A stretch of DNA of 64,000 nucleotides from Erinaceus europaeus (lineage: Eukaryota > Chordata > Mammalia > Eulipotyphla > Erinaceidae). The stretch lies in contig NC_080185.1 in assembly GCF_950295315.1 (NCBI RefSeq), forward strand, positions 48,527,237-48,591,236. The letters run 5' to 3'. Under the pieces are notes generated by a model. The model was not told where the DNA came from and did not search any database. It saw nothing but the letters and a program-made list of their open reading frames with translations. The position numbers were made by a program, and so were the translations under genes. Every line of letters starts with the position of its first letter. Position 1 is the first letter of the stretch. Of the stretch, positions 22,213 to 35,168 are shown piece after piece.

Positions 22213-23230
22213 AACACACACTCTGTGCTTGGTACTGAGCTAAATGCTGAAGCTAAATATATTAACAATATAATTTCTTCCTTCAAACTGACAGTATACT
22301 CCAGGGAAACATATACTGGCAACTAACTGAAACAAAAATTACAACAGGTATTTATAATACAACAAATAGACTCATATGAAGAGTATATAAGCAATGAGAG
22401 GAAAGATAAAAATATAATCATGGAACACATAATATGTGTTTATAAATATTATTGTTTTATGAATCTGAAAAAGCATTTTATGAGCTATTAGTATCATGTT
22501 CATTGTGTACAAATGAGGCAATGGTGGCATAGAGACTTTGAGTTGTTTAAGATCTCACAACTTTAGTATGAGGTCTATTATATTACTATACATGCTAACT
22601 ATTGGGCTAGCATAAAAAACAAACCCCTAACTAACCTGGCTTTAATAATAATTATTTTTATTCTAAGCTCTAAGACTACAAGAAACCCATTATATTCTCT
22701 TTAAGATCCTCATTTATCCTAGACCTAGACCTCTAGGATTTTGCCCACGTTTCTCAATATCTCTTCTTTCTGATTCCTTACCGCCATACCACCTACAGTG
22801 ACTTCAATCAAATTGCAGTTAGTGTTGTCACCCCACATTATGCTGCTACCGAATTCTTATGGTGGACAGTAACTACAGATAAAGAACCTGAGATGTCAGC
22901 TTCTCAACTCTTCAGATCTGGTGAGATCTTTCCAAATACACAGGACTACCTACATTTCCTTTAGATGGCACATCATCTAAGAAAGTTACAGATACTAGGT
23001 AAGGGGTAGTGTTTAGGGTGCTGGGTACAGGTCTACATAAGCTAGGGGAAATTATATAACTCAAAGTAACTATATTCAATAGTCCTTGATGATTAGACTT
23101 ATATATAATAAAACTGGAATACTAGTTGTAGTGCCTAAAGAAAGCATCATAAATTCTCTAATGGATTAAATTTAGAGCAAATTAGCATAGCATAACAGAA
23201 AGGCCCAAAGAAGACAGATCCCCCAAAACT
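22213..23230. other. Single-copy AT-rich DNA
   Basis: No repeat or coding potential recognised. Confidence 0.5.
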
Positions 23231-24191
23231 AATTCTAGTTGTGTTCAACAAATGACATTTAATGCTTAAACAACTGGGAGAAAGTCTAAGGTCATCAGTC
23301 AAAGAGAGAACTACGAAAGTTAGATAGGGCCAAGAGACTGGCTTACTTAATAACAGCCCTCTTGGTCAGTATCACACCATCTCATCATCCCTAAGGGGAC
23401 CTGTTTAGGGAATCTTTGGATTCCCACACAAATGTAATGTGTCTAAACCTCTAATGGATCCCTCTCTGCACCACCTCTGGTCACTTCTCTCAGGAACATT
23501 ATAACAAACCCTTTTGTGGGCCTTCCCAGGAGCTTGCATTCACTATAGAGGAGCTATGGAAGGGACTTCCCCAGTCTCTGAAGGGAGGCTGGAGTATCCT
23601 GCCCTGCCACTTGAGGAAGATTGGTCCTGAAATGAATGCAGCCTACAAAGTTCCCAGCTGTGAGAATAAGGACTCAAGATGCTACATAGGCTCTGGTGAT
23701 ATACGCTCTAAATTGGATAGATGGAAGTAAATAGTTAATTCTATCCACAAAATATTGTCAAGAATGGGAGCTACTCTCTGTCGCAATCCAACTTTCTAGC
23801 CCTGACACCATTTTCTCAGACGTTTTTATCCCACTTCATGCTAGCTATCAAACTCTAGCAAAAAGTATCATAGTTGTGGGTCCCTAGAAACATGCCTAAA
23901 ATGGACTTCCAAACTTGTTTCTACCCTAAGATCCCTAATCTCTTTTGCTCTGTTCCTACTTTTCAGTTCCTGTTCATTAACTATTTTGTCTCATTTTATG
24001 TCCTGCCACCTTTCAGACACCGAGTTGAAGATACTACCATGTTTCCACCCTACTTCTCTGGGTAGACTACCTCGCCAATGTGTCCTAGAACCTCTATTCT
24101 ACAGAGCTCTTCCCCACGAGGGAAAGATACAGACAGGCTACGTGTATAGATGGACTTTACAGTGCCCAAGTCCAGCAGAGAAGCAATTATA

Positions 24192-24206
24192 GAAGCCAAA
24201 ACTCCT
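24192..24206. repeat. 15-bp target duplication, left
   Basis: GAAGCCAAAACTCCT, exactly repeated at 29251-29265. Confidence 0.95.
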
Positions 24207-24656
24207 CTGTCACAACAAGATAAACACAGACTTAAAGTGAAAGGATGGAAAACTATCATACAGGCTAACGGACCACAAAAAAGGGCAGGAACAGCCATTC
24301 TCATCTCAGATATGATAGATTTTAAATTACGTAAAGTAACAAAAGATAGGCAAGAACATTATATAATGATTAGAGGATCAATCAGCCAAGAAGACTTAAC
24401 AATTATTAACATCTATGCACCCAATGAGGGACCATCTAAATACATTAAGCATCTACTGAAAGAATTTCAAAAATACATCAATAATAATACAATAATAGTG
24501 GGAGACTTCAGTACCCCACTCTCACACTTAGACAGACCAACAAAGCAGAGAACCAATAAAGATACAAGAGAATTGAATGAAGAGATCGACACACACACTT
24601 TTCAGACTCCTCCACCCCAAAAAACTGGAATACACCTTCTTTTCAAATCCACATAA
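24207..24656 (+). pseudogene. L1 ORF2 endonuclease fragment
   Basis: AP-type endonuclease part of ORF2, which nicks target DNA to start reverse transcription. The frame carries TIINIYAPNEG and VGDFSTPLS, the second being the family's GDFNTP motif with Asn replaced by Ser. The N-terminal catalytic Asn/Glu segment is missing by 5' truncation. Frame shifts near 24570-24600 into the next piece. Residues before 24207 in this open frame are flanking DNA. Confidence 0.9.
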
Positions 24657-27360
24657 GACATACTCAAGGATAGACCACATGTTAGGCCACAAAGACAGCA
24701 TCAATAAATTCAAGAGCATTGAAATCATCCCAAGTATCTTCTCAGACCACAGTGGAGTAAAACTAACATTTAACAACAAACAGAAAATTATTAAAAGACA
24801 CAGAATTTGGAAACTAAACAACATACTCCTTAAGAACCACTGGGTCAGAGACTCACTCAAAAAGGAAATTCAAATGTTCCTGGAAACTAATGAAAATGAA
24901 GACACAACCTATCAAAATATTTGGGACACAGCTAAAGCAGTACTGAGAGGGAAATTTATAGCCATACAATCACATATTAAACACCAAGAAGAAGCTCAAA
25001 TGAACGACCTTACTGCACACCTCAAGGACTTAGAAGAAGAGGAACAAAGGAACCCTAAAGCAACCAGAAGGACAGAGATCACTAAAGTTAGAGCAGAAAT
25101 AAACAACATAGAAAATAAAAGAACCATACAAAAGATCAATGAAGCCCAATGCTGGTTCTTTGAAAGATTAAACAAAATTGACAAACCCCTAGCCAGACTC
25201 TCCAAACAAAAAAGCCAGAAGACTCAAATTAATATAATTGTAAACGATACAGGAGATATCACAACTGACACCACAGAAATCCAGAGAATCCTGCGAAACT
25301 TCTATAAAGAACTATATGCCACCAAGCTAGAGAATCTGGAAGAAATGGAACAATTCCTAGAAACCTATTCACTTCCAAAACTGAACCAAGAAGAACTACA
25401 AAATCTAAATGCACCAATCACAGACAAAGAAATTGAAACTGTTATTAAGAATCTCCCCAACAACAAAAGTCCTGGACCAGATGGCTTCACAAACGAATTC
25501 TACAAAACGTTCTGGAAACAGATAATACCCATACTTCTTAAGCTATTCCATAAGATTGAAGAAACAGGAATACTCCCTTCCACCTTTTATGAAGCCAACA
25601 TCACTCTGATACCAAAAGCTGATAGGGACAGAACAAAAAAGGAAAACTACAGACCAATATCTCTGATGAACATAGATGCCAAAATATTAAACAAGATCTT
25701 GGCCAACTGGATACAGCAACACATCAAAAAGATTATTCATCATGACCAAGTGGGATTCATCCCAGAAATGCAAGGCTGGTTCAACATCCATAAATCAATC
25801 AATGTCATTCACCACATCAATAAAAGCAAAGCCAAAAACCACATGATTATCTCAATAGATGCAGAGAAAGCCTTTGACAAAATCCAACACCCATTCATGC
25901 TCAAAACTCTACAAAAAATGGGAATAGATGGGAAATTCCTTAAGATAGTGGAGTCTATATATAGCAAACCTATAGAAAACATCATACTCAATGGACAGAA
26001 GCTGAAAGCATTGCCCCTCAGATCAGGGACTAGACAGGGCTGTCCACTGTCACTGTTACTCTTCAGCATAGTATTGGAAGAAGTTCTTGCCATAGCAATC
26101 AGGCAAGAGAAAGAAATTAAAGGTATACAGATTGGAAGGGAAGAAGTCAAGCTCTCACTATTTGCAGATGATATGATAGTATACATAGAAAGACCTAAAG
26201 AATCCAGTAGAAAATTACTGGAAGTTATTAGGCAATATAGCAAGATATCAGGCTACAAAATCAATGTACAAAAATCAGTGGCATTTCTTTATGCAAACAC
26301 TAAATCTGAAGAAGAAGACATCCAGAAATCACTCCCATTTACTGTTTCAGCAAAATCAATCAAATACCTAGGAATAAAGTTGACCAAAGAAGTGAAAGAC
26401 TTGTATGCTGAAAACTATGAGTCGCTACTCAAGGAAATAGAAACTGATACCAAGAAATGGAAAGATATCCCATGCTCATTGATTGGAAGAATAAATATCA
26501 TCAAAATGAATATTCTCCCCAGAGCCATATACAAATTTAATGCAATACCCATCAAAGTTCCACCAAGTTTCTTTAAGAGAATAGAACAAACACTACAATC
26601 ATTTATCTGGAACCTGAAAACACCTAGAATTGCCAAAACCATCTTGAGGAAAAGAAACAGAAATGGAGGCATCACACTCCCAGATCTCAAACTATATTAT
26701 AAACCCATCATCATCAAAACAGCATGGTACTGGAACAAAAATAGGCACACAGACCATTGGAACAGAATTGAAAGCCCAGAAGTAAATCCCAACACCTATG
26801 GGCATCTAATCGTTGATAAGGGGGCCCAAAGGATTAAATGGAAAAAGGAGGCTCTCTTCAATAAATGGTGTTGGGAATACTTGGTTGCAACATGCAGAAG
26901 AATGAAATTGAACCACTTTATCTCACCAGAAACAAAAATCAACTCCAAATGGATCAAAGACCTAGATGTCAGACCAGAAACAATCAAATACTTAGAGGAA
27001 AACATTGGTAAAACACTTTCCCACATACACCTCAAGGACATCTTTGATGAATCAAACCCAATTGCAAGGAGGACTAAAGCAGAAACAAACCAATGGGACT
27101 ACATCAAATTGAAAAGCTTCTGCACATCCAAAGAAACTATTAACCAAACAGAGAGATCCCTCACAGAATGGGAGAAGATCTTCACATGCCAGACATCAGA
27201 CAAGAAACTAATCACCAAAATATATAAAGAGCTCAGCAAACTTAGCACCAAAAAAGCAAATGACCCCATCCAACAATGGGCAGAGGATATGAACAAAACA
27301 TTCACCATAGAGGAGATCCAAAAGGCTAACAAACATATAAAAACTGCTCTAGGTCACTGA
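24577..27360 (+). pseudogene. L1 ORF2 endonuclease end, reverse transcriptase and downstream domain
   Basis: A 927-residue open frame, out of the roughly 1270 usual for ORF2. In order: endonuclease C-terminal YSRIDHMLG and SDHSGVKL (residues about 28-60); RT fingers and palm with [50 protein letters not shown] and the catalytic FADDMIVY (about residues 527-536); then the thumb and the YCWK-like linker region. All visible RT motifs look intact. The frame ends at TGA 27358 after a one-base deletion near 27330, seen by comparison with the copy at 48640-48660. A young L1 but unable to make a complete ORF2 protein. Confidence 0.93.
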
Positions 27361-27803
27361 TTGTCAGAGAAATGCAAGTTAAGACAACACTAAGATACCA
27401 CCTCACTCCTGTAAGAATGGCATACATCAAAAAGGACAGCAGCAACAAGTGCTGGAGAGGATGTGGGGACAGAGGAACCCTTTTACATTGCTGGTGGGAA
27501 TGTAAATTGTTACAGCCTCTGTGGAGAGCAGTCTGGAAAACTCTCAGAAGGCTATACATGGACCTTCCATATGATCCAGTAATTCCTCTCCTGGGGTTAT
27601 ACCCCAAGGGCTCCATAACACCCAACCAAAAAGAGGTGTGTACTCCTATGTTCATAGCAGCACAATTCATAATAGCTAAAACCTGGAAGCAACCCAGGTG
27701 CCCAACAACAGATGAGTGGCTGAGAAAGCTGTGGTATATATACACAATGGAATACTATGCAGCTATCAAAAACAATGAACCCACCTTCTCTGACCCATCT
27801 TAG
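27361..27803 (+). pseudogene. L1 ORF2 C-terminal Cys-rich segment
   Basis: Continues ORF2 after the shift. It contains [18 protein letters not shown], the C-terminal CCHC-like motif needed for retrotransposition, and [14 protein letters not shown]. It stops at TAG near 27801 where the copy at 40400-40654 (minus) continues about 30 residues further, so this is a premature stop. Confidence 0.9.
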
Positions 27804-29250
27804 ACAGAGCTAGAAGGAATTATGTTAAGTGAGGTAAGTCAGAAAGATAAAGATGAGTATGGGATGATCCCACTCATCTACAGAAGTTGAGTAAGAAGAT
27901 CTGAAAGGGAAACTAAAAGCAGGACCTGATCAAATTGTAAGTAGGGCACCAAAGTAAAAACCCAGTGGTGAGGGGTAGACATGTAGCTTCCTGGCCAGTG
28001 GGGGGTGGGAGTGGGCGGGAGGGATGGGTCACAGTCCTTTGGTGGTGGGAATGGTGTTTATGTACACTCCTAGCAAAATGTAGACATATAAATCAGTAGT
28101 TAATTAATATGAGAGGGGGAAAATCAATTGTATGTCTCAAAGTTTCTCAAAACACAAACTGAATCATTTTAATATATAGGCTGTGTATTTGATACGCGGA
28201 CTCTCTCAAAAGCCTAGACCAAGTAGATTAGAAGCATCCAATAGCACAGCTATATACAAGATACTGGATACTGTACAGCAAACCATAACAAAAGGACTTT
28301 TCAAAGTTAACCCAATTAACAAATAATGTGATGATAACATTAACTATCAATTGTCTTTTTGAACCCTAAGACAGCAGGAACCTCACATCTCCACTATAGA
28401 GCCCCTACTTCCCCCAGTCCTGGAACCCTTGGATAGGGCCCACTTTCCCGTATGCATCTCCCAATCCAAACCAAATAATAATGCATCCGCCGATCACAAC
28501 CTAACCAACGCAAGGATTGCCACCTCAACATGCTTCACCTCAGACTGTGTCCAGAGACTTCACGTGTGGAATGACAACCCTTCAGCTTCATTACTCGGGT
28601 GAGACCTTTCCTTTTATAGTACACTCTAATTTCATCTCATGTAGTTCACTTTCTAACAAAGTCTCATAACCTAGATATACACCAGTTTCTGTGAGAGAGA
28701 GCTTATGCGCACACGTATCCATAAACTACTGCAAAATATATACCTGAAAGCAGTAGTACACTAGAGTTTGCAGTGAGTACCTCCCTAACACTTCCTCTTC
28801 ACTATTCCAAGCTTGGGATCCATGATTGCTCAACAAATTGTTTGTCTTTGTATGTTAACTCTCTTTTCAATCACCAGGTTCCAGATGCCACCAGGATGCT
28901 GGCCAGGCTTCCCTGGATTGAAGACCCCACCAATGTGTCCTGGAGCTCAGCTTCCCCAGAGACACACCTTACTAGGGAAAGAGAGAGGCAGACTAGGAGT
29001 ATGGACTGACCAGTCAACGCCCATGTTCAGTGGGGAAGCAATTACAGAAGCCGGACCTTCTACCTTCTGCAACCCTCAATGACCCTGGGTCCATGCTCCC
29101 AGAGGGCTAGAGAATGGGAAAGCTATCATGGGAAGGGGTGGGCTATGGAGATTGGGTGGTGGGAATTGTGTGGAGTTGTACCCCTCCTACCTTATGTTTT
29201 TGTTCATTAATCCTTTCTTAAATAAAAAATTTAAAAAAAAATTTAAAAAT

Positions 29251-29265
29251 GAAGCCAAAACTCCT
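29251..29265. repeat. 15-bp target duplication, right
   Basis: Right copy of GAAGCCAAAACTCCT. Confidence 0.95.
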
Positions 29266-29680
29266 ATCTTCTGCACCCCCAAAACAACGTTGATCTATAC
29301 TTCCAGTAGGGGATAAGTGATAAAAAGAAGAGAATAAAAGGGCTCTGTACTCCAGCTCTATCAGGTCCCAGAGAAAAAGAAGATGAAAAGGGTAGAGATA
29401 TTTGGATGCAGTAATAGGGTTATGTGTGGCTTGGAGGGGAAGAGAGAATTGGCCCTGGAAGAAAAACAGGTCAATTATGTGCAAATGTAGACAGATAGTT
29501 GTAGAGATGAGCATTAACCCATGTCTGAAACCTTGGGAGACCTTTAGTGGTTTGCAATGGAGGGATTTGAGATTCAGAACTCTGATGGTGGGAATGGTAT
29601 GGAATTATATCCCTGTTGACATGTAAGTTTGTAAGTCAATATTAAATCAATAATAAAAACATAATAATAAAAAAGGGAAA

Positions 29681-30536
29681 AGCTGGCATGTGTTTATTTT
29701 CCAGAACCCCGGGTGTATCCAACACACTTTAAAAGAAAAAAAATACAATATCATAAAAACTAGGGCTCGATATTAAAGAATGTGTTGGAATTTTGTCAGG
29801 TATTCTATACTGAGAAATAATATTTTAGATGGAGAAGTAATACATGGAATGACACATTCTTTAAGTAAGTAGACACAACCTGAAAATCAACAAAACACTC
29901 TTACTTGTAATCAGTATTAATGGTTTCTAAGAAAATTAATTAATTAATACTTCAAGATTCTTAGACTTATTAAACCATCAATTTATTTTACCAGTCATAT
30001 CAAATGGTTTTATCTATCTGGTGAATTTATTAGTCTCATGTTTAACTTAATGTGACATAAAGTTATCTTCAAAACAGAGATTTTTTTATCTCAACCTCTA
30101 ATATTTCAGGAAAGTATAGCAAAATAAAATAAAAGTAGAGAAACTATTTAAAGTTCATTATTACAATTTAAAATATTTGAACCAGTCTGAAATTGTTTGG
30201 TATACTTTAATTTGTAAATAATGTGTTCAAATCTAAAGCACCATTTAGTCTCTGACAAAATAGAATATTTTTTTCTTCTTATAAATCAAAATTTTGTTGA
30301 TTATTTTGCCTTCACTTGTAATCTTTATATAACAATCACCACTCCCAGCATGCCATCTAAAACTATCATTTCTCATCTTTTCCAGCAAGCCCCTTAGTAC
30401 CTCCTCCACCCCTTTGTCCGTCACTTATACCCAATTTCCTTCAGTAAAATTGTTTTTCCAAATTTATCATCCCATTCTTAACAATACCTAATGGCACTTG
30501 CATCATAACAGAAGAAACAAAACTAGCAAGTTTGTG
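29681..30536. other. Single-copy AT-rich DNA
   Basis: No feature recognised. Confidence 0.5.
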
Positions 30537-30800
30537 AGAGTCCGGTGGTAGCGCAGCGGGTTAAGTGCAGATGATGCAAAGCACAAGGACCTGCAGAAGG
30601 ATCAGGCTCCCCACCTGTAGGGGAATCACTTCACAGGTGGTGAAGCAGGGCTACAGGTGTCTATCCTTCTTTACCCCCTCTCTGTCTTCCCCTCCTCTCT
30701 CCATTTCTCTCTGTCCTATCTAACAATGATGATATCAAATAACAAGAATGGAAAAAAAAAGGGCAGCAAAAGGGAAAATAAATAAATACTAAGAAAAAAA
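30537..30800 (+). mobile_element. tRNA-derived SINE
   Basis: Head GAGTCCGGTGGTAGCGCAGC, core TTCACAGGTGGTGAAGCAG, tail AAAATAAATAAATAC; the segment around the B box is partly deleted. Confidence 0.9.
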
Positions 30801-30805
30801 AACCT

Positions 30806-30808
<3 letters not shown>

Positions 30809-30851
<43 letters not shown>
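30809..30851. repeat. (GT)n microsatellite
   Basis: About 21 GT units directly after the SINE tail. Confidence 0.97.
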
Positions 30852-30852
<1 letters not shown>

Positions 30853-31523
30853 TGACATATGAGAGAGAGTAATTTACACATTGCACATGACTGAATAATA
30901 GAGATTAGGTAAAATTTGGCTGTCATATCAAAGCATAGATTTTGCTGAGTGAGAATTTAACAAAGTTCTCTCTCTTTCTCTGTCTCTGTCTCTGTAAGAG
31001 GCCAATCGAATGAAATTGTTCTTAAGCATCTTTGATATATTTTCCTTTGGCCAAGGAAGACAGCTTAGCCATTTTGAACACTGGACTCGCATACTTGAGG
31101 CCGTTGTTGTATCTAGACATTACAATATAACTAAGTGGTTCTCTGGTCTCTATCTCTCCCCTGTCTTCGCTCTCATAAAAAAAAAGAATAAATGAAACGA
31201 ATAAATGAGTAAATCTATCATTTAATTTTAAGAAAATATTTTTCTTCCTTTTCTGCTTAACTATTCCCAGCATCAGTTTCAACAAATTAGAGTTCGTAAA
31301 GGGGGAAAAATATTTTTGTTTATAGTAGTGGCAACTGACAAGAAGGAAGAAAAAACTTTAACAATATTTATTATAATTCAAAATGACTCATGTTAGTAAA
31401 GTAAATGCCTTAGGGACAATTGAGAACTTTATGCATAATTAGAAAAGGATTAAGAGGAGAAATCAATTAAGTAACTAGGATAAGTGAAATAGGAGTTTTT
31501 CCCTGAGGCAACTGTTTTTAGAA
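30852..31523. other. AT-rich DNA, nothing firm
   Basis: 31060-31190 may be an old SINE-like remnant (CTGTCTTCGCTCTCATAAAA). Otherwise nothing seen. Confidence 0.3.
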
Positions 31524-31533
31524 AGTGTATTTA

Positions 31534-31791
31534 GGGAGTAGGGCAGTAGCTCAGCGGGTTAAGCGCAGGATCCCGGTTCCAGTCCCCTGCTCTCCACATA
31601 CAGAGGAGTCACTTCACAGGGAGTGAAGAAGGTCTGCAGGTGTCTTCCCCTCCCCCTCTCTGTCATCCCCTCCTCTCTCCATTTCTTTTTGTCCTACCCA
31701 ACAACAACAACATCAATAACAACAACAATAATAATTACAAGAAAACAACAAGGGCAACAAAAAGGAAAAATAAATAAATATTTAAAAAGAT
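31534..31791 (+). mobile_element. tRNA-derived SINE with 10-bp target duplication
   Basis: Head GGGAGTAGGGCAGTAGCTC with an internal deletion between A and B boxes. CAACAA-rich stretch and AAATAAATA tail. Flanked by AGTGTATTTA at 31524-31533 and 31792-31801. Confidence 0.93.
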
Positions 31792-32029
31792 AGTGTATTT
31801 AATTCATTCTGTTTCAAGTTCCATTTAACTTTTAATAATTATGAATTAAACATTTGTTCTATATTTAATTCACCTTAATCCCATGCCATAGTAATCTATG
31901 TTCAAGAAAGACATTACTCTAATTTTCAAGAAAGTTGTTCCTTTACTGTTAATGATATTGCATTATACTGTAACTAATTGTGTGTTTGTTAGATTTCCTT
32001 TGATATCCCATAGGATGTTGTGTATTTTT

Positions 32030-33060
32030 TATTTTTTAATTACAGATTTAATAGTGATTTACAAAATTATGAGATAATGACCCTCATGGTGGCACACCTG
32101 GTTGAGCACACATGTTACAATGGGCAAAGACCATGGTTGGAGCCCCAGGTCCCCACCTGAAGGTAGAAAGCTTCACAAGTGGTGAGGCAGTGTTGCAGGG
32201 TTCTCTCTCCCTCTCTGTCTCCCCTTACCCTCTCAATTTATCTCTGGCTGTCTCTGTCTAATAAATACATATAATAAAGTAATTAAATATAAAATAATAA
32301 AGGTATAATTCTACACCATTCCCACCACTAGATTTCTGTGTTCCCTTTTTTCCAGAAGAAATTGCATAGTTCTCCCAAGGTCACAGATATAGATTCACTA
32401 TATTTTTATTCATTTCTACAGCCCTGCCTTCACTTCCTTTTTTTGATATTTATCTTTATTAGTAATTTAATATTGACTTAAAAATTACAAGATAACGGGT
32501 ATAATTCCTTACTGTTCCCACCACCAGAGTTCTGGATCCTTAACCCCTCCATTATAAGCTACATAAGTTTTCCCAAGGGTGCAGATATGGGTTAACTATT
32601 ATCTCTACAACTATCTGTCTATATTTGTATATATTTGGACTTTAAAAAATAGATGCCATCTTATCTTCCTTTCCAAGTCATGCATACTCTTATTATTATA
32701 TCCAAATATCTCTCCCTTTTTCCTCCTTTCTAGGGTTCTTGATGGAGTTAGAGTTCACAGTCTTCTGGTCATCTTCTCCCTATCATTTCTCTCCTACTGG
32801 GAGTATGGATCAAAATTATTTTTGAGGTGTAGAAGGTGGGAGTTTTGGCTTTTGTAATTGTTTATCCAGTGGACATGGGCGTCAGCAAGTAGATCCATAT
32901 CCTGTGTCTTTCCCTAGTGGGGCAGGCTCTGAAGTGATTAAGTTCCAAGTCACATTGATGAGGTCATATGCCCAGGGAAGTCAGGATGGAATTATGATAG
33001 CATCTGCAACTTGGTAGTTGAGGCTGCAGGTGTCTCAGTTGTAGTTGGCGGATTCTATTT
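32030..33060 (-). mobile_element. Old L1-type 3' UTR copies, split by a SINE
   Basis: Two reverse-oriented pieces of the 3' UTR family: 32030-32078 plus 32286-32430, and 32440-33060 (TACTGGGAGTATGGATC, GACATGGGCGTCAGCAAG). Strongly diverged. Confidence 0.5.
32079..32285 (+). mobile_element. Older-form SINE
   Basis: GGTGGCACACCTGGTTGAGC head, TTGGAGCCCCAGG B box region, CTGGCTGTCTCTGTCTAATAAAT tail. Inserted in the surrounding 3' UTR repeat. Confidence 0.8.
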
Positions 33061-34944
33061 AGTTCTATAGTTGTAGTTATTTGTTGTTTTAAGGGGGCTA
33101 TCCTATCCAATCCTACTTACTCCATGGCCACATCTCCTAGAAATCCAAGGAAGATATTTATAACAAGAAGTCTGAAGATGAAAAAACTTACAAGGAAGTA
33201 TTTAAGGTGGATGCTTTGGGATCAGGGAACTCAATCATTAGGGCACAGAACCTGCATACTTGAGGGTCAGTTCTAACACCCGTATATCTCAGAGCCGTGC
33301 AATATTCCCTGGTCTTTTCTGATCATTCTCATCTTGTTCTCTCATAAATCTGTATGTTTTCTACAAAAGACTCTAAATATTCAAAGATTATTATGTAATA
33401 ATAAATTCAACAGTGATGTAAGAGAATTAAATAATTGAAAATTTATATTAAATATAAAAATCACTTTCTATATTATGAATGAATAATTGCTTTTAAATTG
33501 TAAACTAAAAATAACTGAACAGTAATTAAACCAAATGTACTTTATGTTAATTCAGAAACCTCAGCATGTAATTTGGATGGTAAATAATGGATACACATGT
33601 TAAAAGCAATATAACTTGAACTTTCATGCAACTCATTCATGTATGCTCATTATCTTATTACGCATATCATTTGATTCTAGTTACTTTAATTTACCTCAGT
33701 TTATTACACATATTTAAATATTATAAATTCTTTGGGGGATACAAATAAACTTAAAAACCAGAATATGAAGACTTGTGGGATGGGTGATATGCTTACTAAG
33801 TATTAAGAATATGAAAAAAATGTGAACAGCATGGTCTTATATACTCACAATTTAATTCAATGTAAAAAGAAAATAACTGTAATGCTATATAACACTGAAA
33901 CACAGAATTAGAAAAAATATTTTCATGATGTTGTTGAATGTATAATACCCATGCTTCTATAATTTAGAAAACTATACCTAGCACTCAGAACAATAGCAAC
34001 TGTCCAATAATGTTTATGAGTATGACAATGGCAATTTTACTCATTTGACAGAAACACACACATAATTTAATAATGTTTTAAGCTAACATTTATGGAGAAT
34101 ATGACAAAAAAACAATGATTTTAAAGAAATGAAATACAACAACTACAATTGTAGTACATGTAATGAGTAAAATAATTTTGAATTTGGTAAAAAAAGTCTC
34201 AAAATTATTTTATTATTTTACAAAACATGATAGAAAGTAAGGCATAATTAAATACAAGTGTAAATAAACCAAATTATAGTTTAAATAAATAATATCACTT
34301 TGAAATGATGATAAGTCAAAGTATATTTGAATAGAATACTTTGGTCATATGATTTCCAAATAAAATCATGAGAACTATAAACATACATTTCATATTTTAG
34401 TGGCTAAAATTTCTTCCTCAGTAAGTTTAACTAGCAATTTTGAAGCTTTATATGTCCTGTTACTGTTCAACAAAGTAAATATACTGTGGATAGAACTCCA
34501 ACTTATGAGAAAAGAATGATAAAATTATAAAATGGCCATTTTTGCAATTTCCACAGCAATAATTGTTGTAGGTGAGGATCATTAGTGAACACTAAAATTT
34601 TGAGTGATCAAAAATAAAATATTTAATTATCCTTTAAGTATCTTTCCAAAGTATACTTAATAAGCACAAAGGAAAAACCAATAACTTTATAACTGAGAAA
34701 TTTGCTAAACAACATTTAGTTAATTGGGCACAGCTAGCATTGCCAGCAGTGGAACATATTGTAATCATAAGACTCACATATGTGATAAAGACCAATTTCA
34801 GTTATTTGCTCTTCTTGCCCAAATGTGAAAATTGAATTTAATCAAAAGGAAGCATCAGGAAAACATAGTGAGAAGTATCTGAAAAAGCAGTTGGCCTATG
34901 ATATCCAAAACTGTCTCTAGAGGGAAAGAAAGACTTAAAAAATG
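33061..34944. other. Mostly single-copy AT-rich DNA
   Basis: 33200-33350 may be a degraded tRNA-related SINE (GGGATCAGGGAACTCAATC). The rest shows no recognisable element, gene or RNA. Confidence 0.4.
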
Positions 34945-35045
34945 GTTTAGAGGGTAGTTGGGTGGTAGTGCAGTGGGTTAAGTGCACTTGGCGTGAAGCA
35001 CATGGACTGGTAGTAGTGATCTCTTCTTTCTCTTCCTCTAGTTAA
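34945..35045 (+). mobile_element. SINE 5' fragment
   Basis: AGTTGGGTGGTAGTGCAGTG and GGTTAAGTGCACTTGGCG form a recognisable head; the body is truncated. Confidence 0.7.
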
Positions 35046-35118
35046 AACACAGGTGTATAAAATATGATAAGGTAAATGTTTAACCTCAGATATATCTTAA
35101 TGGAGTGCCTACAGAAAA

Positions 35119-35120
<2 letters not shown>

Positions 35121-35164
<44 letters not shown>
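35121..35164. repeat. (CA)n microsatellite
   Basis: About 22 CA units adjoining L1 sequence. Confidence 0.97.

Positions 35165-35168
<4 letters not shown>

Larger units (their letters stand above)
24207..29250 (+). mobile_element. 5'-truncated L1 (5044 bp) with long 3' UTR
   Basis: Begins inside the ORF2 endonuclease domain and ends in an A-rich tail with AATAAA near 29220. It carries a 3' UTR of roughly 1.4 kb (27804-29215). Both edges are fixed by the exact 15-bp duplication. ORF2 has one shift in the endonuclease region, one single-base deletion near 27330 and a premature stop near 27801. Confidence 0.95.
23260..29680 (+). mobile_element. Old L1-type 3' UTR copy, split by a young L1
   Basis: 23260-24206 and 29251-29680 are collinear with the 17760-19262 copy. 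The interruption is the L1 at 24207-29250. The right part ends AATATTAAATCAATAATAAAAAC. Confidence 0.65.
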
